A stretch of DNA of 64,000 nucleotides from Variovorax sp. N23 (lineage in GTDB: Bacteria > Pseudomonadota > Gammaproteobacteria > Burkholderiales > Burkholderiaceae_C), in NCBI RefSeq assembly GCF_025486315.1, contig NZ_JAOOPY010000005.1:272537-336536 (forward strand), given 5' to 3'. The notes beneath the pieces are model-generated. The model searched no databases. It was given only the letters and a program-made list of their open reading frames with translations, and was not told the origin of the DNA. Shown here piece by piece: positions 25,940-35,051 of this stretch. Every line of letters begins with the position of its first letter. Within the stretch, counting starts at the first letter, position 1. A program made the position numbers and the translations under genes.

Positions 25940-26650
25940 TCAGACGCCGAGCAGCTCGTTGAGCACCGGCATCTTCGCGTCGAGTTCCGACGCACCGAAG
26001 GTCTCGACGATGCGGCCGTGCTCCATCACGTAGAAGCGGTCGGCCAGCGGTGCGGCGAAGCGGAAGTTCTGCTCGACCATGACCACCGTGTAACCCTTGC
26101 CGCGCAGCATGGTGATCATCCGGGCCAGCGCCTGCACGATGACGGGAGCGAGCCCTTCGGAGATCTCGTCGAGCAGCAGCAGCTTGGCGCCGGTGCGAAG
26201 GATGCGCGCCACGGCCAGCATCTGCTGCTCGCCGCCCGACAAGCGCGTGCCCTGGCTGTGGCGACGCTCTGCCAGGTTGGGGAACATGGCATAGATCTCG
26301 TCGATCGACATGCCCGGCCCCATGCCCTTGAGCGCAGGCGGCAGCAGCAGGTTCTCTTCGGCCGACAGGCTCGCGAAGATGCCGCGTTCCTCGGGGCAAT
26401 AACCCAGGCCCAGGTGCGCGATGCGGTGCGTCGCCATGACGATGGTCTCGACGCCGTTGACCTGGATGCTGCCCTTGCGCGCACCCACGAGGCCCATGAT
26501 GGCGCGCATGGTGGTCGTGCGGCCGGCACCGTTGCGGCCCAGCAGCGTGACGACTTCGCCGGGCTGCACGACCATGTCGACGCCGTGCAGCACATGCGAT
26601 TCGCCGTACCAGGCCTGGAGTCCCTGGATTTGAAGTGCAGGTGCCGACAT
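25940..26650 (-). CDS. livF: branched-chain amino acid ABC transporter ATPase LivF, Walker A Arg variant
   Basis: A 236-residue ATPase. It shows LLGRNGAGRTTTMRAIMGL as Walker A, where the catalytic lysine is replaced by Arg44 (codon CGC, plus-strand bases 26519-26521). The Q-loop GYCPEERGIFASLS, signature RLSGGEQQMLAVARIL and Walker B LLLLDEISEGLAP are intact, and the length is normal. LivF pairs with LivG to drive LivHM. The Lys-to-Arg change may weaken nucleotide hydrolysis at one site, or may be a tolerated lineage variant. It is separated from livG by a repeat-containing 88-bp gap. Confidence 0.95.
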   Translation of the reverse strand: MSAPALQIQGLQAWYGESHVLHGVDMVVQPGEVVTLLGRNGAGRTTTMRAIMGLVGARKGSIQVNGVETIVMATHRIAHLGLGYCPEERGIFASLSAEENLLLPPALKGMGPGMSIDEIYAMFPNLAERRHSQGTRLSGGEQQMLAVARILRTGAKLLLLDEISEGLAPVIVQALARMITMLRGKGYTVVMVEQNFRFAAPLADRFYVMEHGRIVETFGASELDAKMPVLNELLGV

Positions 26651-26654
26651 CAGT

Positions 26655-26735
26655 GTGCCTCCCGCCGGGCCGCCCCAAGGGAGGCACGCGCCCCCTCGGG
26701 GGGCAGCGAACTACACGAAGTGAGGAGCGTGGGGG
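26655..26735 (-). repeat. dispersed intergenic repeat, copy C (inverted, divergent)
   Basis: It fills the gap between livG and livF. It contains the hairpins GTGCCTCCC/GGGAGGCAC (26655-26663 with 26679-26687) and CCCCCTCGGGGG. Read on the minus strand it follows the same order as copies A and B: CTCACTTCGTGTAG, a C-run/G-run hairpin, then CGGCCCGGCGGG. It could modulate expression between the two ATPase genes. Confidence 0.6.
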
Positions 26736-26738
26736 TCA

Positions 26739-27509
26739 TCAATGCGCTCCCTGCAGTTGGCCGTCGGTCGTGCCCATGTAGGCCTCCATCACTTGCGGGT
26801 TCCTGGAGACCTCGGCATACGGCCCTTCGGCCAGCACCGCGCCGCGCTGCAATACCGTGATCGTGTCGGCGATGGTCGACACCACGCTCATGTTGTGTTC
26901 GACCATGAGGATGGTGCGGCCGACCGAGACGCGCTTGATGAGTTCGGCCACGCGGTGCACGTCTTCGTGGCCCATGCCTTGCGTGGGCTCGTCGAGCAGC
27001 ATCAGTTCGGGCTCCATCGCCAGCGTGGTCGCGATCTCGAGCGCCCGCTTGCGGCCATAGGGCAGGTTCACCGTGAGCTCGTCGGCGAGGTCTTCGAGCC
27101 CGACCTCGGCCAGCAGTGCACGGGCACGGATGTCGAGCGGCTTGAGCGACCGCTCGCTCTTCCAGAAGTGGTACGAGGTGCCGAGCGCGCGCTGCAGGCC
27201 CAGGCGCACGTTCTCGAGCAGCGTGAGATGCGGGAACACCGCCGAGATCTGGAACGAGCGGATGATGCCGCGCCGCGCGATCTGCGCCGGGCGTTCGCCC
27301 GTGATGTCCTGGCCGTTGAACAGGATGGCGCCCGAGGTGGGCTCGAGGAATTTCGTCAGCAGGTTGAAGCAGGTCGTCTTGCCCGCGCCGTTGGGGCCGA
27401 TGAGCGCATGGATCGACCCGCGCACGACGTTCAGGTCGACCTGGCTGACCGCGGTGAAGCCCTTGAATTCCTTGGTGAGCTGGCGCGTTTCGAGAATGAT
27501 GTCGCTCAT
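26739..27509 (-). CDS. livG: branched-chain amino acid ABC transporter ATPase LivG
   Basis: A 256-residue ATPase, first gene of the liv unit. Walker A is GPNGAGKTT, the Q-loop region is IIRSFQISAVFPHLTLLENV, the signature is the reduced NLPYGRKRALEIATTL typical of LivG, Walker B is LMLLDEPTQGMG and the switch is VEHNM. The start ATG at 27507-27509 gives MSDIILETRQLTKEF. A 14-codon frame upstream ends in TGA overlapping this ATG. It forms the ATPase heterodimer with LivF. Confidence 0.95.
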   Translation of the reverse strand: MSDIILETRQLTKEFKGFTAVSQVDLNVVRGSIHALIGPNGAGKTTCFNLLTKFLEPTSGAILFNGQDITGERPAQIARRGIIRSFQISAVFPHLTLLENVRLGLQRALGTSYHFWKSERSLKPLDIRARALLAEVGLEDLADELTVNLPYGRKRALEIATTLAMEPELMLLDEPTQGMGHEDVHRVAELIKRVSVGRTILMVEHNMSVVSTIADTITVLQRGAVLAEGPYAEVSRNPQVMEAYMGTTDGQLQGAH

Positions 27510-27550
27510 CTCGCGCGGGGGGCCGTGGGCTGAGGGGAAAGGTCGGTCAT
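27506..27550 (-). CDS. possible 14-codon leader frame overlapping livG
   Basis: ATG at 27548-27550 opens a 14-residue frame whose TGA overlaps the livG start as ATGA. The peptide is Pro/Arg-rich without Leu/Ile/Val runs, so it does not look like a classical attenuator. It could couple translation into livG. There is no clear ribosome site. Confidence 0.2.
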   Translation of the reverse strand: MTDLSPQPTAPRAR

Positions 27551-27709
27551 GCGTTGCGTCTGTTCGCGCCCACCTTGAGCGCGTCCGCATTGTTGGCGAC
27601 CCCCTCCCCCGTGCCTACTGGGGCAAATGCCTATGCTGCACTGCAACCTGCGCGCGTTGTGGGCGGGCCGCCGTCAGGGCCGCGTCAGCGCTCGCCGCCC
27701 GGCACCTTC

Positions 27710-29269
27710 TCAGTGCGCGCCCGCTGCGGCATCCGAACCCGCACCGCCCATCTGCGGACGTGCCAGCCAGACCAGCGGGATCAGGAAGATGAACAGCACG
27801 GCCGACGCATAGAACACGTCGTTCGATGCCAGCATGAACGCCTGCTGGTCAATCAGGCGATTGATCTGCGCGAGCACCTGGTCGGCGCTCAGGCCGCTGT
27901 TGCTCAGGCTGTTCATCGTCGCCATCGCCGTCGCGTTGCCCGGGTTGATCGACTCCGCGAGCTGCGCGTGGTGCACGGTCGCGCGGTTGTCCCACACGGT
28001 CGTGACGACCGACGTCCCGATGGCACCGGCCGTGATGCGCAGGAAGTTCGACAGCCCCGACGCCGCCGGAATGCGGTCCGGCGTGAGGCCCGACAAGGTG
28101 AGCGTCACCAGCGGGATGAAGAAGAACGCCATCGCGATGCCCTGGATGATCGTCGGGATCATGATGGTGCCGATGTCGGCCTGCGTGTTGAAGTTGGAGC
28201 GCATCCACAGCACCAGCGCGAACACGAGGAAGGAAAAGGTCGCGTAGCGACGCGGGTCGACCTTGGCCACCGTCATCCCCACGATCGGCGACAGCACGAT
28301 CGCGAACGCACCGACCGGCGCCAGCACCATCCCGGCCTGCGTCGCGGTGTAGCCCATGTACTGCTGCAGCCACAGCGGCATCAGCACGAGGTTGCCGAAG
28401 AACAGCCCGTAGGCCACCGCGGTCGCCACCGCGCCCGACCAGAAATTGCGTCGCCGGAAGAGCGACAGGTCGACCACCGGGTGCTCGTCCGTCAGCTCCC
28501 AGATGATGAAGAAGGCGAAGCCCACCACCGCCACCACGGCCATCGTCACGATCGCCGGCGAGTGGAACCAGTCGAGCTCCTTGCCCTTGTCGAGCATCAG
28601 CTGCATCGCGCCGACCCAGAGCACCAGCAACGCCAGGCCGACACCGTCGATCGGCAGGCGCTTGATCTGGCTGTCGCGCTTGCGGTAGATCGACCAGGTG
28701 ATGCCCGCGGCCAGGATGCCCACCGGGATGTTGATGTAGAAGATCCACGGCCAGGAGACGTTGTCGGTGATCCAGCCGCCCAGCAGCGGCCCCATCACCG
28801 GCGCGACCAGCGTCGTCATGGCCCACATCGCCATCGCCGTCCCGGCCAGCGCGCGCGGGTAGCTCGCCAGCAGCAGCGTCTGCGACAGCGGGATCATCGG
28901 CCCCGCGACGAAGCCCTGCACGGCGCGGAACAGGATCAGCGTGGTCATGTTCGGCGCCAGGCCGCACAGCCAGGAGCTGATCACGAACAGCAGGATGCTG
29001 AGCAGGAACAGGCGCACCTGCCCGAAGCGCTGCGTGAGCCAGCCGGTGAGCGGCACGGCGATGGCGTTCGCCACGGCGAAGCTCGTGATGACCCAGGTGC
29101 CCTGTGTCGAGCTGACGCCGAGGTCGCCCGAAATGGCGGGCAGCGAGACGTTCGCGATCGACGTGTCGAGCACGTTCATGAAGGTCGCGGCAGACAGCGC
29201 GATCGTCCCGAGAATGCGCGCCGACCCTTCCAGTGGCGGATGAGCGACGGGTGCGGCGGTGGTGGCCAT
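27710..29269 (-). CDS. emrB: EmrB/QacA-type MFS multidrug exporter
   Basis: A 519-residue, 14-helix drug:H+ antiporter-2 transporter. Segment 1 holds the motif FMNVLDTSIANVSLPAISGDLG, motif A is GWLTQRFGQVRLFL, motif C is APVMGPLLGGWITDNVSWPWIFYINIPVG, and RAVQGFVAGPMIPLSQ is present. It should work as a tripartite pump with the EmrA-like adaptor and the NodT-type channel of the same operon. It is the last gene of marR-nodT-emrA-emrB, 15 bp after emrA. Confidence 0.94.
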   Translation of the reverse strand: MATTAAPVAHPPLEGSARILGTIALSAATFMNVLDTSIANVSLPAISGDLGVSSTQGTWVITSFAVANAIAVPLTGWLTQRFGQVRLFLLSILLFVISSWLCGLAPNMTTLILFRAVQGFVAGPMIPLSQTLLLASYPRALAGTAMAMWAMTTLVAPVMGPLLGGWITDNVSWPWIFYINIPVGILAAGITWSIYRKRDSQIKRLPIDGVGLALLVLWVGAMQLMLDKGKELDWFHSPAIVTMAVVAVVGFAFFIIWELTDEHPVVDLSLFRRRNFWSGAVATAVAYGLFFGNLVLMPLWLQQYMGYTATQAGMVLAPVGAFAIVLSPIVGMTVAKVDPRRYATFSFLVFALVLWMRSNFNTQADIGTIMIPTIIQGIAMAFFFIPLVTLTLSGLTPDRIPAASGLSNFLRITAGAIGTSVVTTVWDNRATVHHAQLAESINPGNATAMATMNSLSNSGLSADQVLAQINRLIDQQAFMLASNDVFYASAVLFIFLIPLVWLARPQMGGAGSDAAAGAH

Positions 29270-29284
29270 GGGGCGGCGTGCCGA

Positions 29285-30631
29285 TCAGCCGCGCGCGGCC
29301 TGGTGCATGGCCAGCGTGGCGCCACGCCCATTCTGCGCGGCCGGGTGCAGGCTCGATGGCGGCGTGCCTTCTGCCGGCGTCGCGGCTGCGCCCTGCGGCT
29401 TCACGGGGCGACCGAGATTGGCCGCGATGATGCGGGCAACATCGGCATCCGCCTCGGCGTCCCGATCGACGTCGGCATACACCTGCGTCTGTGCGAAGGC
29501 GGTGCTGCGCGGCGCATCGGCCAGCGCCTTGCCGGCCTTGTCGGTCACATCGACTTCGGCATCCATCGACAGGCCGACGCGCAGCGGGCTGGCCTTGAGC
29601 TGCTCGGCGTCGAGCGCGATGCGCACCGGCACACGCTGCACCACCTTGATCCAGTTGCCGGTGGCGTTCTGCGCCGGCAGCAGCGCGAAGGCGGCACCGG
29701 TGCCCACGCCCAGGCCAGCCACCTTGCCGTCGTACTCGATCTTCTTGCCGTACAGGTCGGCCGTGAGCTTCACGGGCTGACCGATGCGGATGTTGCGCAG
29801 CTGGACTTCCTTGAAGTTGGCGTCGACCCACAGCTGGTTGAGCGGCACGATCGACATCATCGGCGTGCCCGCGGCCACACGCTGGCCCAACTGCACGGTG
29901 CGCTTGGCGACGTAGCCGTCGACCGGTGCCGGCAGCGCGACGCGCTGCACCGCGAGCCACGACTCGCGCACCTTGGCCGCGGCCGCCAGCACGTTCGGGT
30001 GCTGCTCGACGCTGGTGCCTTCGGTCAGCGACTGGTTGCTGGCGAGCTGCTCCCGGGCCGACGCGACGCCGGCCTGGGCGGCGGCGAGCGCGCTCTTCGC
30101 GTTGGCCAGCGCCGTCTCGGAATGGTTGAGCTCTTCCTTCGACACCGCGCCGTTGCCGGTGAGCGCCTGGCGGCGCCTGAGGTCGTCCTGCGCGCGGACG
30201 ATGTCGCTCTGCGCCCTCGCGATGTCGGCCTGCTTGAGCGTCACCTGCGCGGCCAGCGAGCCGTTGTTGGCGTAGAGCGTGCGCACCTGGCGCACGGCCT
30301 GGCCCAGCGCGGCTTCGGACTGGGCGAGCGCGAGCCGGGCGTCGGCCGGGTCGAGCTGCACCAGCGGCTGGCCGGCCTTCACGAAGTCGGTGTCGTCGGC
30401 CATGATCGACAGCACGGTGCCGGTGACCTGCGGCGTGATCTGGATGACGTTGCCCTGCACGTAGGCGTTGTCGGTGTCCTCGTAGTGGCTGGCCACCAGC
30501 CATTCGTAGAGGCCCCAGCCACCGCCGGCGACGACGACCACCGCGGCCAGCGCGGTGAGCGCGCGGCGGCGCTTCGGGTTGCCGGCCTTCGCGGCCGGGG
30601 CGGGAGCGGCGGGTGCGTTGTTGTTGTCCAT
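29285..30631 (-). CDS. emrA: EmrA-type membrane fusion protein
   Basis: A 448-residue HlyD-family adaptor. It has one transmembrane helix near residues 25-47 (RALTALAAVVVVAGGGWGLYEWL), a lipoyl half NAYVQGNVIQITPQVTGTVLSI, a long alpha-helical hairpin, the second lipoyl half LPAPVDGYVAKRTVQLGQRV and a beta-barrel domain. The C-terminal tail after about residue 400 is Ala/Pro-rich and unique. It bridges EmrB and the outer-membrane channel. Confidence 0.93.
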   Translation of the reverse strand: MDNNNAPAAPAPAAKAGNPKRRRALTALAAVVVVAGGGWGLYEWLVASHYEDTDNAYVQGNVIQITPQVTGTVLSIMADDTDFVKAGQPLVQLDPADARLALAQSEAALGQAVRQVRTLYANNGSLAAQVTLKQADIARAQSDIVRAQDDLRRRQALTGNGAVSKEELNHSETALANAKSALAAAQAGVASAREQLASNQSLTEGTSVEQHPNVLAAAAKVRESWLAVQRVALPAPVDGYVAKRTVQLGQRVAAGTPMMSIVPLNQLWVDANFKEVQLRNIRIGQPVKLTADLYGKKIEYDGKVAGLGVGTGAAFALLPAQNATGNWIKVVQRVPVRIALDAEQLKASPLRVGLSMDAEVDVTDKAGKALADAPRSTAFAQTQVYADVDRDAEADADVARIIAANLGRPVKPQGAAATPAEGTPPSSLHPAAQNGRGATLAMHQAARG

Positions 30632-30686
30632 GTCAGTGTCCTTCGAGTTCAGGCGTTGGGTGGCGCGCGGTCAGCGCGCCCGTGTT

Positions 30687-32159
30687 TCAGTGGGCCGCGG
30701 CGGTCTTGCCCGTGGCGGCGACCGCGACGGGCGGCTGCCATCCGCCGCCGAGCGCGCGCGCCAGGCCCACCTGGGTGTCGAGCACACGCGCCGCGAGGTC
30801 GACCGCCTGGCGGCGTTGCGCCAGCACGGTCGATTCGGCGGTCAGCACGTTGAGGTAGTTGCCGAGGCCGGCGCGGTAGCGCTGCACGGCGATCTCGTAG
30901 GCGCCTTCGGCGGCGGCCTGCGCCTCGCGCTGCTGCGCCTGCTGGCGTGCCACCGATTGCGCGCTGCTCACCTGGTCGGCCGCGTCGCGTACCGCGTCGA
31001 GCACGCTGGCGTTGTAGCTCTCGATCGCGGCATCGAGGTCGGCCGCCTTGCCGCGCAGGTTGGCGCGCAGCCGTCCGCCCTCGAAGATCGGCAGGCGGAC
31101 GGCCGGGCCAACGCCCCACTGCGCGCTGTTCGACTTCAGGAGGTTGTCGAAGCCCAGGCTCTGCAGGCCGACGAAGGCCGTGAGGTTGACGTTCGGATAG
31201 AACAGCGTCTTCGCACCGGCCACGTCGCCGGTGGCGGCCTCCACGCGCCAGCGCGCCGCAGCGATGTCGGCGCGCCGCCCGAGCAGGTCGGCCGGGATGT
31301 TCGGCTGCAGTGCAACGGCGTGCAGCGACGCCAGGCTGGGCGGGGTCAGCGCCTTGGTGGCGTCGGGGCGGGCCACCAAGGCGTCGAGGGCGTGCTGCGC
31401 GATCGCGATCTGCTCGTCGAGCGCCTCGATCTGCTGGCGCGCCTCGGGCAGGCCGCCTTCGCTCTGGCGCAGCTCCAGGCGCGTGTCGAGGCCGGCCGAC
31501 ACGCGGTCGCGCACCAGCTGCAGCGTCTCGTCGCGCTGCGCGAGCGTGCGCTTCGCGACGGCGAGCTGATCGTTCAGGCGCGCCCACTGGATGTAGCCGC
31601 GCGCCACATTGCTGGCGAGCAGGATGCGCGCGGCATCGACCTCCGCCGCCGCCGCATTGGAAGAACCCAGGGCGCTGTCGAGCGCCGCGCGGTTCTTGCC
31701 GAAGAAGTCGATCTCCCAGCTGCCGTTGAGCTGCAGCGTGCCCACCTCTTGAATGGAGCCGGCGAGCGGTGCCGGGTAGATGTAGTTGCTGCTGAACTTC
31801 TGGCGGGTGGCGTCGAGCGAACCGTTCAGTTGCGGCCGGTCGGCCGATTCGGCCGTGGCGATGGCGGCCTGCGCACGCGACAGCCGCGCCCGTGCCACCG
31901 CGATGTTCGGACTGCCGGCCAGCGCCTCGTCGACCAGCGCATCGAGTTGCGCATCGCCGAAGCCCGCCCACCAGCGCGCATCGACCGCACTGAGGCCGGT
32001 GCTGAACGGTGCGGCCTTCAGGCCCAGCGAATCGGCATCGCGCAGCTTGGACTGCGATGCGATGCCCGACATGTCGGCGCAGCCGGCGAGCAGCACGAGA
32101 ACGGCCGTGGCGACGGGAAACGCAACGCCGCGACGGAACACGGACAGGGAACGGGTCAT
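30687..32159 (-). CDS. NodT-type outer-membrane efflux lipoprotein
   Basis: A 490-residue RND/MFS outer-membrane factor. The lipobox is LLAGCADM (Cys at about 26). RWWAGFGDAQLDALVDEALAGS opens the first repeat, and both OEP repeats are present with LFYPNVNLTAFVGLQSLGF in the second barrel hairpin and a final ALGGGW. It supplies the exit duct for EmrAB. The ATG at 32157-32159 overlaps the marR stop by 4 bp. It is a useful full-length reference against which the short TolC-like gene at 17815 can be judged. Confidence 0.94.
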   Translation of the reverse strand: MTRSLSVFRRGVAFPVATAVLVLLAGCADMSGIASQSKLRDADSLGLKAAPFSTGLSAVDARWWAGFGDAQLDALVDEALAGSPNIAVARARLSRAQAAIATAESADRPQLNGSLDATRQKFSSNYIYPAPLAGSIQEVGTLQLNGSWEIDFFGKNRAALDSALGSSNAAAAEVDAARILLASNVARGYIQWARLNDQLAVAKRTLAQRDETLQLVRDRVSAGLDTRLELRQSEGGLPEARQQIEALDEQIAIAQHALDALVARPDATKALTPPSLASLHAVALQPNIPADLLGRRADIAAARWRVEAATGDVAGAKTLFYPNVNLTAFVGLQSLGFDNLLKSNSAQWGVGPAVRLPIFEGGRLRANLRGKAADLDAAIESYNASVLDAVRDAADQVSSAQSVARQQAQQREAQAAAEGAYEIAVQRYRAGLGNYLNVLTAESTVLAQRRQAVDLAARVLDTQVGLARALGGGWQPPVAVAATGKTAAAH

Positions 32160-32686
32160 TTCTTTTCTCCACGGGCCGCCAGGGCCTGTGCGTTGTCGAG
32201 GATGCGGCGCAGGTAGCTCTTGAGCTGCTCCCACTCGGCGTCGCTGAAGCCCGCGAGGTGCTCGTTCTGCACCCGGCTCAGGATCTCGGGCACCTGCAGG
32301 GCGGCCGCCCGGCCCTCGTCGGTCAGTTCGATGTTGACGACGCGGCGGTCTTCCAGCGAACGCACGCGACGGCACAGGCCCTTGGCCTCGAGCCGGTCGA
32401 GCAGCCGCGTCATCGCGCCGGCGTCCAGCAGGCATTCGCGCGCGAGTTCGGCCACGGTGGTGGCGGCCCCCACCTCCAGCTTGTGCAATGGAATCCATTG
32501 CGGATAGGTCGGGCCGTCCGGATCGGAAATCTGGCAATCCACAGCCTGCCCGACCGCGGTCATGATGCGCCGCATCAGGTAGCCGACGCTCTCCTCGGAC
32601 CGGTAGGTGGCCGCCGAATAGAAGTTCGGCACGGCCAGCGGCGTCGCGCCGGCATCGGAGTTCTCGGGACGGATGGGATCGTTCAT
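32156..32686 (-). CDS. MarR-family transcriptional regulator of the efflux operon
   Basis: A 176-residue winged-helix dimer; the core TVAELARECLLDAGAMTRLLDRLEAKGLCRRVRSLEDRRVVNIELTDEGR is the MarR recognition helix and wing, ending in the conserved D-R-R. It most likely represses its own operon until a drug-like ligand binds. The ATG at 32684-32686 has no ribosome site, and the predicted promoter would start the RNA only a few bases before it. GTG at about 32632 (codon 19) is an alternative start. Confidence 0.93.
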   Translation of the reverse strand: MNDPIRPENSDAGATPLAVPNFYSAATYRSEESVGYLMRRIMTAVGQAVDCQISDPDGPTYPQWIPLHKLEVGAATTVAELARECLLDAGAMTRLLDRLEAKGLCRRVRSLEDRRVVNIELTDEGRAAALQVPEILSRVQNEHLAGFSDAEWEQLKSYLRRILDNAQALAARGEKK

Positions 32687-32695
32687 GGGGACGCG

Positions 32696-32724
32696 ATATT
32701 ATTTGCTTAGGCAATTACTGTCAA
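32696..32724 (-). promoter_or_regulatory. predicted promoter of marR-nodT-emrA-emrB
   Basis: On the minus strand a perfect -35 TTGACA (32719-32724) is followed after 16 bp by AATAAT (32698-32703), or after 17 bp by TAATAT (32696-32701). The -10 lies only about 11 bp from the marR ATG, which implies a leaderless or nearly leaderless transcript. Confidence 0.75.
32703..32714. promoter_or_regulatory. MarR operator 1
   Basis: TTGC-TTAG-GCAA, an inverted repeat located in the spacer between the -35 and -10 of the marR promoter, the classical position for repression by steric block. Confidence 0.7.
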
Positions 32725-32732
32725 GGCTACCT

Positions 32733-32744
32733 TTGCAAAGGCAA
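32733..32744. promoter_or_regulatory. MarR operator 2
   Basis: TTGC-AAAG-GCAA has the same arms as operator 1 and starts exactly 30 bp away, close to three helical turns, so both would face the same side of the DNA. It lies 22 bp before the divergent ABC exporter gene, overlapping the region where its promoter -35 should be; a -10-like TAGAAT is at 32753-32758. Confidence 0.65.
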
Positions 32745-32766
32745 TCGGTCAGTAGAATCGGCACCC

Positions 32767-34551
32767 ATGGCCGTCTCCGCTTCCCGCTCGCCTGCAAAAG
32801 GCTCTCCGAAATCCCTGTCGGGCCTGCTCCCCTTTCTCCGGCCGTACCGCTGGCAGATCGCACTCGCGGCTGTTTTTCTGGTGGCGGCAGCCGGCGCCAC
32901 GCTGGTGTTCCCGCTGGCGCTGCGTCGGCTGATCGACGGCGGACTGGTGACCACCGACCGCGGCGCGCAGACGATGGCGCTGCGCGACCACTTCTTCGCC
33001 CTCTTCGGCGTGGCCGTGGCGCTCGGCCTGTTCTCGGCGGCGCGCTTCTACACGGTGAGCTGGCTCGGCGAGCGCATCACGGCCAACCTGCGCAATGCGG
33101 TCTATGCGCACGTGCTGCGCCAGAGCCCGCAGTTCTTCGAGACGACGCAGACCGGCGAGGTGCTGTCGCGCCTCACGGCCGACACGACGCTGGTACAGAC
33201 GGTGGTGGGCTCGTCGCTGAGCATGGGACTGCGCAATGCGGTGATGGGCATCGGCGCGCTGGGGATGCTGGTGTGGACCAACCCCTACGTCATGGGCCAG
33301 GTGCTGGGCGTGCTGGTGCTGGTGGTGCTGCCGAGCATGTGGTTCGGCCGCCGCGTGCGCAAGCTGTCGCGCGCCAGCCAGGACCGCGTGGCCGACTCGA
33401 GCGCCATCGCGGCCGAGGTGCTGAACGCCATTCCGGTGGTGCAGAGCTACACGGCGGAGGCGCGCGAAGCGGCCCGCTTCGACGCCTCGACCGACAACGC
33501 CTTCCACACCGCCGTGCGCCGCGCCAAGGCGCGCTCGGTGCTGGTCGCCTTCATCATCATCGCGACCTCGGCCGCGCTGCTGTGGGGCCTGTACCAGGGC
33601 ACGCAGGCGGTGCTGCAGGGCACGATCACCGCGGGCCACCTGGGCGAGACGGTGGTGTACGTGATCATCCTGGCCGGCGCGGCTGCCGTGCTGGGCGAGG
33701 TCTACGGCGACCTGCTGCGTGCCGCCGGCGCCACCGAGCGGCTGATGGAACTGCTGCACGCCCGCTCGGCCATCGCCTCGCCGGCGCGCCCGGTCGCGGC
33801 CCCGGTACCGCCGGCCGGCAGCAGCGTCGGCTTCGACGCGGTGACCTTCCACTACCCCTCGCGGCCGCTCACGCCCGCGCTGCGCGACTTCAGTCTGCAG
33901 GTGGCGCCCGGCGAAACGGTGGCGCTGGTGGGCGCGAGCGGCGCCGGCAAGAGCACGGTGTTCCAGCTGCTGCTGCGCTACTACGACCCCGGCACCGGCC
34001 GCATCGTGCTCGACGGCGCGCCGCTGGACAGCCTCGCGCTCGAGGACCTGCGCCACCGCATCGGCCTGGTGCCGCAGGATGCGGTCATCTTCTCGGCCAG
34101 CGCCTTCGAGAACATCCGCTACGGCCGGCCCGAAGCCAGCCCGGACGAGGTGTACGCCGCCGCGCGGGCGGCCTACGCCGACGACTTCCTGAAGGCCCTG
34201 CCCGAGGGCTACGACACCTTCCTGGGCGAGCGTGGCGTGCGGCTGTCGGGCGGTCAGCGCCAGCGCATCGCGATCGCGCGGGCGATGCTCAAGAACCCGC
34301 CGCTGCTGCTGCTCGACGAAGCCACCAGCGCGCTCGACGCCGAGAGCGAGCGCATGGTGCAGGCGGCACTGGAGTCGGCCATGACCGGCCGGACCACTCT
34401 GGTGATCGCGCACCGGCTGGCGACCGTTCAGAAGGCCGACCGCATCGTCGTGCTCGACCACGGCGCCATCGTCGAACAGGGCACGCACGCCACGCTGGTG
34501 GCACAGGGCGGCGCCTATGCGCGGCTGGCCGCGCTGCAGTTCACGGCCTGA
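32767..34551 (+). CDS. MsbA-like ABC exporter (fused permease and ATPase)
   Basis: A 594-residue half-exporter. Six transmembrane helices occupy about residues 20-310, and the nucleotide-binding domain starts near 345. It has Walker [11 protein letters not shown]-loop [13 protein letters not shown], signature [15 protein letters not shown], Walker [16 protein letters not shown] and the switch VIAHR. It is a homodimeric type IV exporter of lipids or drugs. It is divergent from the marR operon and shares its operators, so co-regulation is likely. There is no ribosome site before the ATG. Confidence 0.93.
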   Translation: MAVSASRSPAKGSPKSLSGLLPFLRPYRWQIALAAVFLVAAAGATLVFPLALRRLIDGGLVTTDRGAQTMALRDHFFALFGVAVALGLFSAARFYTVSWLGERITANLRNAVYAHVLRQSPQFFETTQTGEVLSRLTADTTLVQTVVGSSLSMGLRNAVMGIGALGMLVWTNPYVMGQVLGVLVLVVLPSMWFGRRVRKLSRASQDRVADSSAIAAEVLNAIPVVQSYTAEAREAARFDASTDNAFHTAVRRAKARSVLVAFIIIATSAALLWGLYQGTQAVLQGTITAGHLGETVVYVIILAGAAAVLGEVYGDLLRAAGATERLMELLHARSAIASPARPVAAPVPPAGSSVGFDAVTFHYPSRPLTPALRDFSLQVAPGETVALVGASGAGKSTVFQLLLRYYDPGTGRIVLDGAPLDSLALEDLRHRIGLVPQDAVIFSASAFENIRYGRPEASPDEVYAAARAAYADDFLKALPEGYDTFLGERGVRLSGGQRQRIAIARAMLKNPPLLLLDEATSALDAESERMVQAALESAMTGRTTLVIAHRLATVQKADRIVVLDHGAIVEQGTHATLVAQGGAYARLAALQFTA

Positions 34552-34593
34552 GTTCGCGCGGCGGGGTCGCGCTGCGAGCGCCCAACGCTGACG

Positions 34594-35040
34594 CTACTGC
34601 AGCGTTTCCTTGAGCGCCGCGGGCAGCGGCAACGGCAGCACCGGGATGCCCTCGTCGAGCAAGGCCTCGGTCTGCTCGCGCGTGGCCTGGCCACGGATGC
34701 CGCGTTCAGCGGTCTCACCGTAATGCATGCGACGCGCTTCGTCCGCAAAGCGGTCGCCGACGTCTTCGGTCTTCGCCATCACCTCGCGCACGGCGCGCAT
34801 CCAGCGCGCCTCGGGTGAATCCGGGGTGGTCACGGCGTTGGCCGGTGCCGACGGGATGTCGGGCGCCCTCGCACCGCTCAGGTTGAGGCGCGGTGCGGAC
34901 AGCAGCTTGGCAACGGACGTGTCACCGCAGATCGGGCATGCGACCAGCCCGGCCGCGCGCTGTTCCTCGAAGGCATCGTGGGAGGCGAACCAGCCCTCGA
35001 AGGCATGGCCGTGCCGGCATTGGAGGTCGAGAACCTTCAT
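34594..35040 (-). CDS. DUF1178 family protein
   Basis: A 148-residue protein that begins MKVLDLQCRHGHAFEGWFAS and has a second pair in ACPICGD, together a probable zinc site (C-x2-H...C-x2-C). The C-terminal half is helical and charged (RWMRAVREVMAKTEDVGDRFADEARRMHYGE), as in all DUF1178 members. The function is unknown. It is the last gene of the long minus-strand block after the Nudix gene and converges on the ABC exporter gene. Confidence 0.88.
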   Translation of the reverse strand: MKVLDLQCRHGHAFEGWFASHDAFEEQRAAGLVACPICGDTSVAKLLSAPRLNLSGARAPDIPSAPANAVTTPDSPEARWMRAVREVMAKTEDVGDRFADEARRMHYGETAERGIRGQATREQTEALLDEGIPVLPLPLPAALKETLQ

Positions 35041-35051
35041 GCCGGCGATTA

